DNA of 64,000 nucleotides from NCBI GenBank assembly GCA_964410215.1, contig CAYPHA010000017.1, positions 1 to 64,000 on the forward strand, read 5' to 3'. A program made the position numbers and the translations under genes. Under the pieces are notes generated by a model. It was given only the letters and a program-made list of their open reading frames with translations, did no database searches and was not told where the DNA came from. Source of the DNA: CAYPHA01 sp964410215. GTDB taxonomy: Bacteria; Calditrichota; Calditrichia; Calditrichales; CAYPHA01. Within the stretch, counting starts at the first letter, position 1. Each line of letters opens with the position of its first letter. This document shows positions 26,204 to 35,643 of this stretch, piece by piece.

Positions 26204-26686
26204 TTAGTTATCCTTTGCAAACCGGGTGACCAACACCGGTATTGTTGACCGTCGCAAGACACCGGTTGATGTATTACCCATCATGGAATCTTCCAGGCCG
26301 TCCCGGCCTTTGCTTCCCATCACAATCAAATCACATTTCCTTTCCCGGGCCGTATACAGGATCATTTTCACGGGATTTCCCTTTTCCACGATTACATCCT
26401 CTATATCAATTTCATCAGAAAAATAATGGTCTTTTACGAGTTCCCTGAATTTGGCTTTAACTTCCTGAAAATATTCGTTATTAACCGTAAACCATTTTTG
26501 GGCTGCTACGGATCTTTCGATACCGAAATCAAATGCGACCATATCTTTAAATTCCTGTACAACATGGAGTAATATAACTTTCGCATTGAATCGCTTGGCA
26601 ATGCAAGCGGCGTAAGAGAACGCATGGAGTGCATTTTCTGAATCATCTGTAGCGAACAGAATACGCTTTATTTCCGGACATTTCAT
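26204..26686 (-). CDS. Universal stress protein (UspA family)
   Basis: A single 160-residue Usp domain: IKRILFATDDSENALHAFSY at the N-terminus, LLHVVQEFKD, and the ATP-binding loop GSKGRDGLEDSMMGNTSTGV that fits the G-x2-G-x9-G-(S/T) nucleotide motif. ATP-binding Usp proteins usually modulate stress or energy responses. The gene lies 16 bases upstream of the leaderless GH17 start and 63 bases downstream of the sugar-binding lipoprotein, apparently in the same transcript. Such a gene is not a usual part of a polysaccharide locus. Its link to carbohydrate uptake is inference from position. Confidence 0.9.
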   Translation of the reverse strand: MKCPEIKRILFATDDSENALHAFSYAACIAKRFNAKVILLHVVQEFKDMVAFDFGIERSVAAQKWFTVNNEYFQEVKAKFRELVKDHYFSDEIDIEDVIVEKGNPVKMILYTARERKCDLIVMGSKGRDGLEDSMMGNTSTGVLRRSTIPVLVTRFAKDN

Positions 26687-26749
26687 ATATTCTCCCTATC
26701 ACTTCGTTTAGCTCTTATATTTTAACGTGTCGTATAACAAACGGATGAG

Positions 26750-27778
26750 TCACATGGTCAGGTATTCTTCGGGAATGCCTTCATATCCCCAGGCTCGCAA
26801 CTGACGTGACCAGCCACCCAGGTTATCTTTCCAGACCCGAATCAGCTTCATCTCATTGATTTCTTTAACATCTTCTTCAAGATAAATTTTATCGATAACC
26901 GTGCGTACGGATTCATCACCCCATTTAAAGGTGGGTTGTCCCAGGAAGACATCAACAATACCCTTCTCTATATATTTGAGTTGTACCGGCAGGGCATCTA
27001 CAGCAACAATCTTATACGGTTCAAGATCGATGCTGTCCGGCAATATCTCATTAAAGAACGGCCATCCGCCGACCATTGCCCAACCGTTGAGATCCGGATA
27101 AGCTTTCTGCACCTTCATCATTTGCTCAATAGCTGCCTCGGCATTCTCAGCGTGGTAAAATATCCCGATAATTTCAATCCCGGGATACTCTTCTGCCGCT
27201 TGCTTTACGCCCTGAACCCGTTTCCTGAGGTTAGGCGCACTTTGACTTCCGCCAAGAATGGCGATTTTACCTGTTTCGCCCATGACTGCAGCCAATTCTT
27301 TCATAATATTTTCACCGATTTCAACATCATTGGGTCCATAAAAGGCAAATCGTCTGGATTGGGGCGCATCACTGTCAAATGTCATAACAGGAACACCCTT
27401 TTCCACGGCCTGGTTGATAGCTCCTGTGAGTATCGAATCATCGGAACAGGAGACGATGATGGCATCCGTGCCATCGTAAACAGCATTGAGAATACGTTCG
27501 GCCTGTTCCTGAGCGCTCTCATTTTTTGGTGTCCGCCAACTGATGTTAACATCGAGCATGTGATATTTGTCTGATAAATCTTCGGCAGCAGCTTCTGCAC
27601 CAATCTTTGCAGAAAGGAACACCGGATTCGAGGAGCTTTTAGCCACCATGGTTATGTTTATGGTTTTTGCACCGTCAGGTTTTTCTCCAACCAGTTCGTC
27701 GGCTATATCCTGACAACCGACAATCAGTAAAAAAGGAAAGATTAAAAATAACATGGTTTTAAAAATCAAATTTTTCAT
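26750..27778 (-). CDS. Orphan sugar-binding lipoprotein (RbsB-like, type I periplasmic binding fold)
   Basis: Lipobox FLLIVGCQD, then a type I periplasmic-binding domain: INITMVAKSSSNPVFLSAKI, NAVYDGTDAIIVSCSD, EKGVPVMTFDSDAP, GKIAILGGSQSAPN and a closing domain with FLGQPTFKWGDESVRTVIDK. This is the sugar ABC/chemoreceptor binding-protein family (ribose, galactose, autoinducer-2 type). No ABC ATPase or permease is anywhere in the window. It sits 32 bases downstream of a GPH symporter, so it is either a periplasmic capture protein for that symporter, a ligand donor to the hybrid regulator, or a partner of a distant ABC system. The ligand is unknown. Confidence 0.85.
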   Translation of the reverse strand: MKNLIFKTMLFLIFPFLLIVGCQDIADELVGEKPDGAKTINITMVAKSSSNPVFLSAKIGAEAAAEDLSDKYHMLDVNISWRTPKNESAQEQAERILNAVYDGTDAIIVSCSDDSILTGAINQAVEKGVPVMTFDSDAPQSRRFAFYGPNDVEIGENIMKELAAVMGETGKIAILGGSQSAPNLRKRVQGVKQAAEEYPGIEIIGIFYHAENAEAAIEQMMKVQKAYPDLNGWAMVGGWPFFNEILPDSIDLEPYKIVAVDALPVQLKYIEKGIVDVFLGQPTFKWGDESVRTVIDKIYLEEDVKEINEMKLIRVWKDNLGGWSRQLRAWGYEGIPEEYLTM

Positions 27779-27810
27779 ATTTTTGATTCCTGATTTTGAT
27801 ACCAGCCGGA

Positions 27811-29274
27811 TTATACGGAGGCTGCAGGTATTATCTCTTTCTTCCGGCGTGCATCGAGTTCTTTACGTATTTCAAATGACCTCTCTTCTGTCAGTTTGAA
27901 GGAGGCTACCGCCCAGATCGACAGTCCGGCTGCCGTGGCCGGTATAAGCACATCAAAAATCCGCATCATCAGAAAAGTTTGTGACGTTTGCGCTCCCCCC
28001 ATTTCAACAACAAAACCCGTCGCATTGAGCAGGTATCCGGACAACCCGAAGGCCAGGGCCATGCCCAGTTTTACCATCCACCAGTAAATGGAACCGAACA
28101 TACCTTCCCGGCGCTCTCCTGTTTGAAGCTCATCCATATCGCACACATCGGCGATCATCGAACCCATTAAAGTGAACAGACCACCCATGCCTACCGCCAT
28201 TAACGGAGCCGGTAACAAGACTTTCCAGGGAGCGAGGGGATCATAGCAGAACCACTTCAGAAGACTGCCTAACAGAGTTACGAAGGTCGCAAGCATAAAC
28301 GTTTTTCGCTTCCCCAGTTTGGATGAAATCCAGGTAACCACGACGATAGCCCCCAGGGTAGAAGCGGTATTTATAGTGCCAAAGAGGCCCATATATTTTG
28401 CGCCCATATCGGTATCGCCGCCACTTACATAAAAAATGGTAATATAGGAACTAAAAGCGCCGACCAGCATGATGCCGTTAAAAAGAAAAAATGTTCCGGC
28501 GCACAGTTTTAAGAATTCACGTTGTTTTAACGTCGTGATCAGTCCTTTGAAAAAGGCCAGAACATTGGTTTTAAGGCCGGAAAGCAGGCTTACTTTTTCT
28601 TCTTTTACCGTCTCCGCAGCCATAAAGCGTTCCCGTAAAAAGATTGCCGGCATGATACCGACTACAGCCACGAAAACACCGATGATAATAGCAAGGGTGC
28701 GTGCACCTTCGACAGAATCCGAAAAAAGCCGGTCATTCTCCATGATGGCATAAAACCAGGGCAGCGAAATCCAGGCAAATTGTCCCATAAAGTTCATTAC
28801 CGCCATGAGTCGCGTGCGTTCATGATAATCCGATGTTAGTTCATACCCGAGAGCGACCCATGGCGTTGCGAATACGGTATAGAACATGTAGAACAGTATA
28901 GAGCCGAAAAGAAAAAACCAGAAATAGAACATTTCACTGTGACCGGCAGGCAATTGCCACATCAGGGCAAAGATCGTACCGACACAGATGGCACCGATAA
29001 AGATATAAGGGCGACGTCTGCCAAAACGGGATCGCGTTTTATCGGAAACATAGCCCATAATGGGGTCGGTCAGAGCGTCCGTGAATCGCGGAATGGCCTG
29101 AAGTGTGCCGACCAGTGCCGGATTAATACCGAGACCGACATTGAGCACGATGGACATAAAGCCGATAGCACCGCCCAACAGATTATTCACAATAGAACCA
29201 AGCCCGTACGAAAATTTGGCGCCCATGGAAAGCCGGTCTTCCGGAGGGGTTTCATGATGTACTTGTGCACTCAT
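27811..29274 (-). CDS. GPH-family sugar:cation symporter (MFS), copy 1
   Basis: A 487-residue polytopic protein with the GPH signature NPALVGTLQAIPRFTDALTD and PIMGYVSDKTRSRFGRRRPY, plus TPWVALGYELTSDYHERTRL between helices 4 and 5. It ends in a cytoplasmic basic tail (DARRKKEIIPAASV). Paralogous along its whole length to the symporter at 17500-18972. AAGGAATAACA precedes the ATG. Two different GPH symporters in one locus suggest two oligosaccharide classes, for example linear and branched or short and longer chains. That division of labour is inference. Confidence 0.88.
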   Translation of the reverse strand: MSAQVHHETPPEDRLSMGAKFSYGLGSIVNNLLGGAIGFMSIVLNVGLGINPALVGTLQAIPRFTDALTDPIMGYVSDKTRSRFGRRRPYIFIGAICVGTIFALMWQLPAGHSEMFYFWFFLFGSILFYMFYTVFATPWVALGYELTSDYHERTRLMAVMNFMGQFAWISLPWFYAIMENDRLFSDSVEGARTLAIIIGVFVAVVGIMPAIFLRERFMAAETVKEEKVSLLSGLKTNVLAFFKGLITTLKQREFLKLCAGTFFLFNGIMLVGAFSSYITIFYVSGGDTDMGAKYMGLFGTINTASTLGAIVVVTWISSKLGKRKTFMLATFVTLLGSLLKWFCYDPLAPWKVLLPAPLMAVGMGGLFTLMGSMIADVCDMDELQTGERREGMFGSIYWWMVKLGMALAFGLSGYLLNATGFVVEMGGAQTSQTFLMMRIFDVLIPATAAGLSIWAVASFKLTEERSFEIRKELDARRKKEIIPAASV

Positions 29275-29322
29275 TGTTATTCCTTTTTTGAATCCAAATG
29301 CTGCATTGCAGCTGGGTTAACT

Positions 29323-30167
29323 CTATTTTTCCTCATATACCCTTACGTAATCCACAAGCATGGTTTGTGGAAAGACAGTCGTGTCATTTGGTGGCCCCAC
29401 GTAACCTCCTCCGACTGCAATATTAAGAATAATGTAAAAAGGGTGATCGAACACCCACTCTCCGCTCACATCATCAGGAGTAATGGTCTGATATAATTGA
29501 TTATCAACATAAAAGTCGATATAATCCGTTCCCCACTCCACGGCAAACAGGTGGAAGTCGGTGTCAAAGCGGCCGTTTTGAAGGCTGTAACTTTCGGTAA
29601 CGCCATTTCCAGCTGAATAACCCGGCCCGTGCACCGTTCCATGTACAATGCTTGTTTCCTGTCCCCTGTACTCCATGATGTCAATTTCGCCGCAGGCAGG
29701 CCAGCCAACTTCTGAAAAATTGGACCCCAGCAACCAGAAAGCGGGCCAGATACCCTGCCCCCACGGCAGCCTGATACGGGCTTCAAAACGGCCAAAGGTT
29801 TTTTCAAACAAACCCCGTGTTACAATGCGTGCTGAAGTATAGGCGCTTCCCATATAGGATTCCTTCCGGGCGACAATGGCCAGATTTCCCTGACCGTCAA
29901 GGGAAACGTTTTCCGGCCGGTCTGTATCATATTCAAGCTGTCCATTGCCCCAACCCGGAGGCAACCCGTAAAATGTTCCGTCTCCAATGTCAAAATCCCA
30001 TTTCATAGAATCAGGTGACTGGCCGGCTGTGCCCTCGNNNNNNNNNNCTGCCAAATAAGTTGCCAGTCACGTTCTTCCGGCCCCGTGGAATCGCTGCAAT
30101 ACACGAATAAAAGTGAGAAGAAAGCGAATGCGATACTTTTTTTAAACATGCGTGTTATTTTTGCCAT
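29323..30167 (-). CDS. GH16 laminarinase-type lipoprotein (interrupted by a 10-N gap)
   Basis: A lipoprotein signal (MAKITRMFKKSIAF ... LLFVYC, then SDSTGPEE) is followed by WQLIWQ, the gap, and EGTAGQSPDSMKW. The catalytic signature is CGEIDIMEYRG (both glutamates and the Asp present), with GIWPAFWLLGS before it and FYIILNIAVGGGYVG after, the usual bacterial endo-beta-1,3-glucanase pattern. AAGGGATTGAA fixes the ATG. The frame does not close across ten bases. In the family the bridge reads WQDEFEG, which needs eight bases ahead of the C that precedes GAG, so the true gap is probably 8 bases (or 8 plus a multiple of 3). The gene is therefore best read as intact. Confidence 0.85.
30038..30047. 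other. Scaffold gap of 10 N inside the GH16 gene
   Basis: Ten undetermined bases, an arbitrary placeholder, falling within codons of the conserved WQDEFEG segment of GH16. It shifts the reading frame artificially. Confidence 0.97.
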
Positions 30168-30267
30168 TTCAATCCCTTTTGTTTGGGAAAGCATGTAATA
30201 TGAATACATGGTTTCACGTATTCACATTACCATGCCTTTGAACGTTAAGTACTCCCTCGCCGGCTCA

Positions 30268-32136
30268 TTATTTGTGCCAGAAGATATTGTCCAGATAAAT
30301 ATCACCGTTTCCATCGAATTTAAGCTGGATAATATCCGACAGGTCGACCGGAGAAAATTCATTGAGTGGTATATCCACACTTGTCCAACCCGTGGTGGGA
30401 ACGGTGAGTGCATACGCTTTCTCGACAGGTCCCGTGCTTATTAAATAGACATTCAGGGCTGTTGAATTTGCTGTCCAGAAATCAACATGCAGGTACGCCA
30501 TTCCGGCACCGGAAACATCCTGACTGTTCTGCAACTGGATTCCCTGGTAATTTAAGCCGGAATAGAGCAGCGTTGCATTTCCCTGAATCAGTGGTTGTGT
30601 GACCACTGTAGCCTGCCCCCAATTCGGGAAAAAATCAGTTCCGGCTAAATCAGTATATGCATCACTGAATACGGAAACGACATCACCTGTCGCATAGGAC
30701 GGTGTTGGTGCCGGCGTTGCTGGTTCGGTTGGTGGTTCCCCACCTGTTCCGGCATTGTAAAAATAAACATTATCAACGAATACGGTCGGAATATCACCCG
30801 ATAAGACCAACTGAGCCAGGTGTTCTGTCGATGTCAGGCCGCTAAAATCTGACAACGGGATATCGAAACTAATCCATTGCTGCGTGGCCAATGCAGGCGT
30901 AGTAGAGGCTGTAAATGTAAGCTCATGCGATGAATCATCGCCACCATCGAAGACGCCGTTCGCACCAAAGTCAGTGAGCAGAATTTTAAATGTGGCCGGA
31001 GCTGCCGTAGGATCAGGCGTCCAGATATCGATATGAAAATGTGTCATATCGGACGCATTTACGGTTGGACTTGTAAATTCGATACCAACAAAATTAAGAT
31101 CGGTATAAAGTTTAACATCGTTGCCGGCTACCTGTATATCTTCAGTCTGGGCGTTTGAAAATTCCCAAAACGTATTCCAAACCACCCCTGGATGATCCGT
31201 GTAGGCATTGCTGAATAAAGATATCACACTATCCGCCGCTATAGTTGGCGTTACCGCCGGTTCTGTGGGTCCAAATTCTTCACCGATTTGAACGGTAATC
31301 GTATCCTGCGCAACGGAACCCAGTTTAACCACAATTTTTGTGGTCCCTGTTGCAATGCCATTTATCTTGCCATCAGCCGTAACGGTTGCGACCGACTCAT
31401 TAAGGGACATGAGAGTGAAATAGGCACTTCCCGCATTTACAATCTTATCGACGCCGTCAACATTGAAACGCACGCCGTTAATACCCACATCCAGAACACC
31501 ACCGATGGCTCCTGTTAACAATGTGTCTTCGAGAATGATCCTCGGATAGGCAATGGTGCCTAAATTTTCATACTTTACTTCATCAAACCAGATAATACTT
31601 CCCAGACCATTTTCGTCTGCACCTGCGGAGTACCAGAACATCCCGGTCTCTGCCGTAAGTTTTTCAGGCAACGGAATCGGAATAATATATTTTTGCCAGG
31701 ACGTACCAAATAATATGTCACTTTGGGAGGCGGAGTAGAGCAGGTTCCCGGCATTATCGTTTCCGAAACCTACTTCAGCAACTGTCGTCTTACTCGCTTT
31801 TCCCCAGAAGGTTAATGCATTATAACCGGACAAATCCCGGGGAAACGTTGAGTAGAACGTACCTCCGGCGTACCAGCCTGATGGATCATTTTCACCGGGT
31901 ACGGTGATTTTTATAGAACTGCTCCCTTCAAAAGTTTCCTCATCATCAATTTCAAAGGCATCTAACTTTGAGTTTCCAAAAGCAGAATAATCAAGGCCGG
32001 GTACAAACTCATCAAGAAACACCTCTGAGAATGCCGGATATGTTGCCGGTTCCAGCGTACTGACATCTCTTTCACAGCCAAATGTCAGAATCAAAGCGGC
32101 TGTTATAAAGAGACCGGTTAAGATTCTCATGATCAT
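30268..32136 (-). CDS. Multi-module glycan-binding surface lipoprotein with Ig-like domain
   Basis: The start MIMRILTGLF is fixed by TGGAGGC eight bases upstream; the lipobox is LILTFGC. Order of parts: an N-terminal binding-like domain (FVPGLDYSAFGNSKLDAFEI ... SIIWFDEVKYENLG); a Big_2-type bacterial Ig domain (LNESVATVTADGKINGIATG); a module starting IAADSVISLFSNAYTD that matches the duplicated modules of the T9SS protein at 19125-21056; and a shorter, diverged copy starting YATGDVVSVFSDAYTD and ending IYLDNIFWHK. No catalytic motif is seen. The layout is that of a SusE/SGBP-like surface glycan-binding protein, although no SusC/SusD is nearby. It lies between the barrel fusion gene and the GH16 gene in the same direction. 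Confidence 0.8.
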   Translation of the reverse strand: MIMRILTGLFITAALILTFGCERDVSTLEPATYPAFSEVFLDEFVPGLDYSAFGNSKLDAFEIDDEETFEGSSSIKITVPGENDPSGWYAGGTFYSTFPRDLSGYNALTFWGKASKTTVAEVGFGNDNAGNLLYSASQSDILFGTSWQKYIIPIPLPEKLTAETGMFWYSAGADENGLGSIIWFDEVKYENLGTIAYPRIILEDTLLTGAIGGVLDVGINGVRFNVDGVDKIVNAGSAYFTLMSLNESVATVTADGKINGIATGTTKIVVKLGSVAQDTITVQIGEEFGPTEPAVTPTIAADSVISLFSNAYTDHPGVVWNTFWEFSNAQTEDIQVAGNDVKLYTDLNFVGIEFTSPTVNASDMTHFHIDIWTPDPTAAPATFKILLTDFGANGVFDGGDDSSHELTFTASTTPALATQQWISFDIPLSDFSGLTSTEHLAQLVLSGDIPTVFVDNVYFYNAGTGGEPPTEPATPAPTPSYATGDVVSVFSDAYTDLAGTDFFPNWGQATVVTQPLIQGNATLLYSGLNYQGIQLQNSQDVSGAGMAYLHVDFWTANSTALNVYLISTGPVEKAYALTVPTTGWTSVDIPLNEFSPVDLSDIIQLKFDGNGDIYLDNIFWHK

Positions 32137-32220
32137 GTTTTGCCTCCAGATTTTATATTTTATTTTTTTTAATTCGAATTGGGTTAATTCAAACATATAT
32201 CAAACCTTTTTAAATAGATA

Positions 32221-35200
32221 CTACATACCGATACTGAAATGGAGGTACGTTCTGATTTCCCATTCATTTCCGTCAGAAAAACCCGGTGCTTCCGGATCAC
32301 ATATCAATTCGCCTGTCAACGAAGTCGGATCGACTGTTTTTGTCGGACAATAACGGTTTGAGTATTGATCGAGAGAACGCCAGGTATAGCGGACACCCAG
32401 ACGTGTCTGAGGCAAGACAAACCACTGAGGCTTTCCAACGGTAGTAGATAAGTCTGCCATTAATTGAAGAGGATAGGTTAAGTTGAAATCACGATGATAA
32501 TCGTACGGCCCCCAATCGTTAATCTTAACCATCGAAGTTAGTTTGAACTGATTCATGACAATCCGTAAGTCACCGCCGTAACGATAAATCAACCGTTCAT
32601 CACTACCGATTGACTCACCCTCACCGGCATAAAGATTGGATATCAAGCCCAAATTTGGTTTCAACTTGGAAATAATACGTGCATGCGCTTCCCATACATC
32701 ACGCGCCGGCGTACCACTTTCGTGGATGTATACGGTGCGTCCGTCCTTCGCAACATAGGGTGCTGCATCGACAGTCGTTGGTTGTTTCCGATACACGATG
32801 CCGGCACTCATGGCCAGGGGTGCATCTTCAGCCATATCACTGTCCCAGGAGTACATCCAGCTTGCGGGAGTGGGATCGTAGGTAATTAAAAATTCACCTG
32901 CCGTCATTTCACGGTTGGCACGGACGGCAAAAGGATCATCAATATAATTACGCGGTCTTCCCGGTGCAGGAACATCACCCGGTATGGGTCCCTCGATTGG
33001 TTTCTGCCACAGGAAATTCGGAGCAAACTGAAAATTACCCAATGAATAGGTGAATCCGGTAAGGGCGTTGAACTGATTACCACTGCCGCTATCCTTCAAT
33101 CGCCAGCCGGTAAAGGTCTGCGTATAATCCGCGCCCCCCCCGGCAACCAGACCCATGGCTGCGCCCTGGGCATACCAGTTTACAGGCCCGTAGGAATAGG
33201 TCACTTTAACTTTTCCGCCCCAGGTATCATCCGAATTAATTTCATCCTGATAAACGGTATAGTTTCCACTCTCTCCATCTACAATCTGAAAGGATTCGCC
33301 GACACGGGGCTGACCGGCCCAGATACCACCGACTTCAATACCAATACCACTTAGTTCTGTTGCCACATGCACGGTTGCCCGGCGCGTCGGTGGTGCGGGA
33401 ATAGCAAAAGAACTTACTGCCGTTCCCTGCTCATCAATATCCTCATGGAAAATACCGGTTACTTCAAAACGTCCGAATGTGTGGCCATACTTCACGAGCA
33501 CTGCCGGATTTGCACCCCACCATAACTCTGGTCCAAACGCTACTTTCAAACCGGCCAGTTCTTTCTTCCCCTCAAGTTCAAAACCGTTAGGCGCATTACC
33601 ATTATAGATGTCTATATTCGGACCATAATTTGCTTCCGGGTATAAGCCGAAGAAATCACCTTCGTATCCCCAGTGATAATGACCGGTACGATAAAAACCA
33701 TCCAGATTGAACCAGTCATGATTCCAACTGACACTGGCCCGGTACACCTGAACCCGGTTAAGGGACGATAACTGTATGTCCCCATTATCTGTTTGTATCG
33801 CCTGGGACCGCCCACGGTTTTCATAGAAAATCTCATCAATGGGATTTTCAGCGACTTTACCCAGCACATTGAATGAAACGGATCCCCGTACACTTTCGGT
33901 AGGTTTCCCCTCAATATCGGTAAAGAAAGATTGCATATGATCAAAACCCAGCGCATTGGGATATCCCGTCTCACCGGGAATCGGATCGTCGGGCGTGGTA
34001 ATTTTATCGCCGCCTGTGTTGAAGGTTGAAAATTCGGCACGTAAACCACGTACCCGGACTTTTCCGTTTTGCTCGCTTTGCAAAGCGGCACGATCACCTC
34101 GTGCTTTCAGGACAGCATCCATTAACTGAATAGATGCAAAGTGGTCTTCTACTTTTTCAAGCGTTATACCTGTGGTATACGGATTTAATCCATGTACTTT
34201 TTGTAATGCATAATAAGCCGCCCGGGGATATAATTCATATAAGCCGCGAGGATCGGTCGGACCTTTTGCACAAATGCCGAACCATTCCTCGTTCATATTA
34301 TTCTCACCTTCCTGGTAATCGCTCATATAGCCACCATTGGCCCATGAGGCATTATTATCATGTATATCTGCATTTTCTCTATCATCAAAACCATATTTCC
34401 ACCATCCATCGCTAAACTGGAAGGTAAACCCACCGATTGAATTTCCGACTTTTCCTAAACCCGCTGCATTTCCGTATATTTCTTTCCAGTTACCCACCAT
34501 ATAGTACGCCTGAGACAATTGATCTTCACTATTTTCAATGGCGTTGAATGCATCAGCCCCAAACTCAGTAAACATGATTGGTTTATTAAGTTTATCTTTG
34601 ACGACCTGAAACATGTCACCAAACGAAACGCCCCGGTAGGTATTGGTTCCGAATATGTCAACATCTTTACATTCTTCGGCAATAATGTCTATGAATAATA
34701 CATCTCCATTACAAATTGCCACAGGATGTGATGAATCAATTGTCTTCATCTTAACAGCTGCATCGTTCATAAGCCTGTACATCGGTCTTCCGCGTTTTTC
34801 TCCGATATACTGCTTCTCTTGTTCATCATCCGGGAAATCCTCTGTTTCAGCACCAGCCCAGAAAAGGCCGTAGTTGTTTTCATTACCCAGCAGATACATC
34901 AATAAACCAGGCGTATCTTTGTATTCTTGTACCAAATTGTCAACTTCTGATAAAAGATACTCTTGAGTACGAGGCTCATCATAAACCGTAACAGGCGTCC
35001 AAACACCGTCTAATGTTAATCCATAACGCCCAAACGAATGATTCAGCATGGTGTATATACCGTAGTTCTCATAGATATACTGAATCCATCTTGCAGGAAC
35101 ACCGGTATACTGTCTTATCACATTTACATTCATGTTTTTTAGAAGCGACATTTCTGAATCCAGTCCGGCCTTGATCTCTTCATCTGACTTTTTCCAGAAA

Positions 35201-35430
35201 TTAGCATTCACCGTGTTATAGCCAATAGGGATATAATCCCAATTCATGCCATTGATCATAAAGTCTTTGCCGTTCACCTGCAATTTCATGCCTGAAGCGT
35301 CAGAAACAACCTCGACCTTGTCGACATCTGATGCGACCAGGGGCACAAAAGAGAGCAGCAAAAGCAACACGAAAACGGCAAACCCGCTTCCAGCAGCATA
35401 ATGTGTGGATTTGATCCGATCTGAAATCAT
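32221..35430 (-). CDS. Fusion of clan GH-A glycoside hydrolase (GH2-type TIM barrel) to an outer-membrane beta-barrel
   Basis: A 1069-residue protein. Residues 1-35 form a signal peptide. Residues ~40-425 are a TIM barrel of the GH2 C-terminal/GH-A type: MINGMNWDYIPIGYN, acid/base Glu184 in LLGNENNYG and nucleophile Glu289 in MFTEFGADAF. From ~450 to the end the sequence changes to alternating amphipathic strands with glycine/aromatic girdles (FEVTGIFHED, KVKVTYSYGPVNWYAQGAAM, LRIVMNQFKLTSMVKIND, RLGVRYTWRSLDQY) and closes EIRTYLHFSIGM, an outer-membrane barrel of about 600 residues. Enzyme and pore on one chain would cut glucan at the mouth of its own channel and could replace SusC/SusD. It is the first gene behind the regulator, with TAGGAGG before the ATG. 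The substrate and the exact GH family are not settled. Confidence 0.7.
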   Translation of the reverse strand: MISDRIKSTHYAAGSGFAVFVLLLLLSFVPLVASDVDKVEVVSDASGMKLQVNGKDFMINGMNWDYIPIGYNTVNANFWKKSDEEIKAGLDSEMSLLKNMNVNVIRQYTGVPARWIQYIYENYGIYTMLNHSFGRYGLTLDGVWTPVTVYDEPRTQEYLLSEVDNLVQEYKDTPGLLMYLLGNENNYGLFWAGAETEDFPDDEQEKQYIGEKRGRPMYRLMNDAAVKMKTIDSSHPVAICNGDVLFIDIIAEECKDVDIFGTNTYRGVSFGDMFQVVKDKLNKPIMFTEFGADAFNAIENSEDQLSQAYYMVGNWKEIYGNAAGLGKVGNSIGGFTFQFSDGWWKYGFDDRENADIHDNNASWANGGYMSDYQEGENNMNEEWFGICAKGPTDPRGLYELYPRAAYYALQKVHGLNPYTTGITLEKVEDHFASIQLMDAVLKARGDRAALQSEQNGKVRVRGLRAEFSTFNTGGDKITTPDDPIPGETGYPNALGFDHMQSFFTDIEGKPTESVRGSVSFNVLGKVAENPIDEIFYENRGRSQAIQTDNGDIQLSSLNRVQVYRASVSWNHDWFNLDGFYRTGHYHWGYEGDFFGLYPEANYGPNIDIYNGNAPNGFELEGKKELAGLKVAFGPELWWGANPAVLVKYGHTFGRFEVTGIFHEDIDEQGTAVSSFAIPAPPTRRATVHVATELSGIGIEVGGIWAGQPRVGESFQIVDGESGNYTVYQDEINSDDTWGGKVKVTYSYGPVNWYAQGAAMGLVAGGGADYTQTFTGWRLKDSGSGNQFNALTGFTYSLGNFQFAPNFLWQKPIEGPIPGDVPAPGRPRNYIDDPFAVRANREMTAGEFLITYDPTPASWMYSWDSDMAEDAPLAMSAGIVYRKQPTTVDAAPYVAKDGRTVYIHESGTPARDVWEAHARIISKLKPNLGLISNLYAGEGESIGSDERLIYRYGGDLRIVMNQFKLTSMVKINDWGPYDYHRDFNLTYPLQLMADLSTTVGKPQWFVLPQTRLGVRYTWRSLDQYSNRYCPTKTVDPTSLTGELICDPEAPGFSDGNEWEIRTYLHFSIGM

Positions 35431-35643
35431 GCAAGCCTCCTAAATATAAAAATACTTGTTGTTTTCCCTTAGCTGAAGGCAGGAATGGATTGCCTTTGAA
35501 GGGACTTTGGGAATTGGAACATATGCTATATACAGACTGTTGTAAAACAGTTCTCAGCAAATAGTAACAAAATGTCGGATTATTGTAACATTTTCAGCAA
35601 AATGGCAGGCTTTTCCCGGTAAATTGGGATTTTATGATAATGT
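35431..35643 (-). promoter_or_regulatory. Control region at the head of the glucan locus
   Basis: A 213-base spacer between the hybrid regulator and the first locus gene. GTAACA occurs at 35564-35569 and 35585-35590, exactly 21 bases (two helical turns) apart. CAGCAAA occurs at 35555-35561 and 35595-35601, and an inverted repeat ACTGTT-GTAA-AACAGT spans 35536-35551. Such phased direct repeats are typical of AraC-type binding sites, so they are candidate operators for the adjacent regulator. A TAGGAGG ribosome site precedes the first gene. Promoter hexamers are not clear. Confidence 0.45.

Noticed and set aside
29323..30209. Two separate genes or a frameshifted pseudogene at the GH16 locus
   Set aside because: The break coincides with the 10-N placeholder and the two frames complete one conserved GH16 motif.
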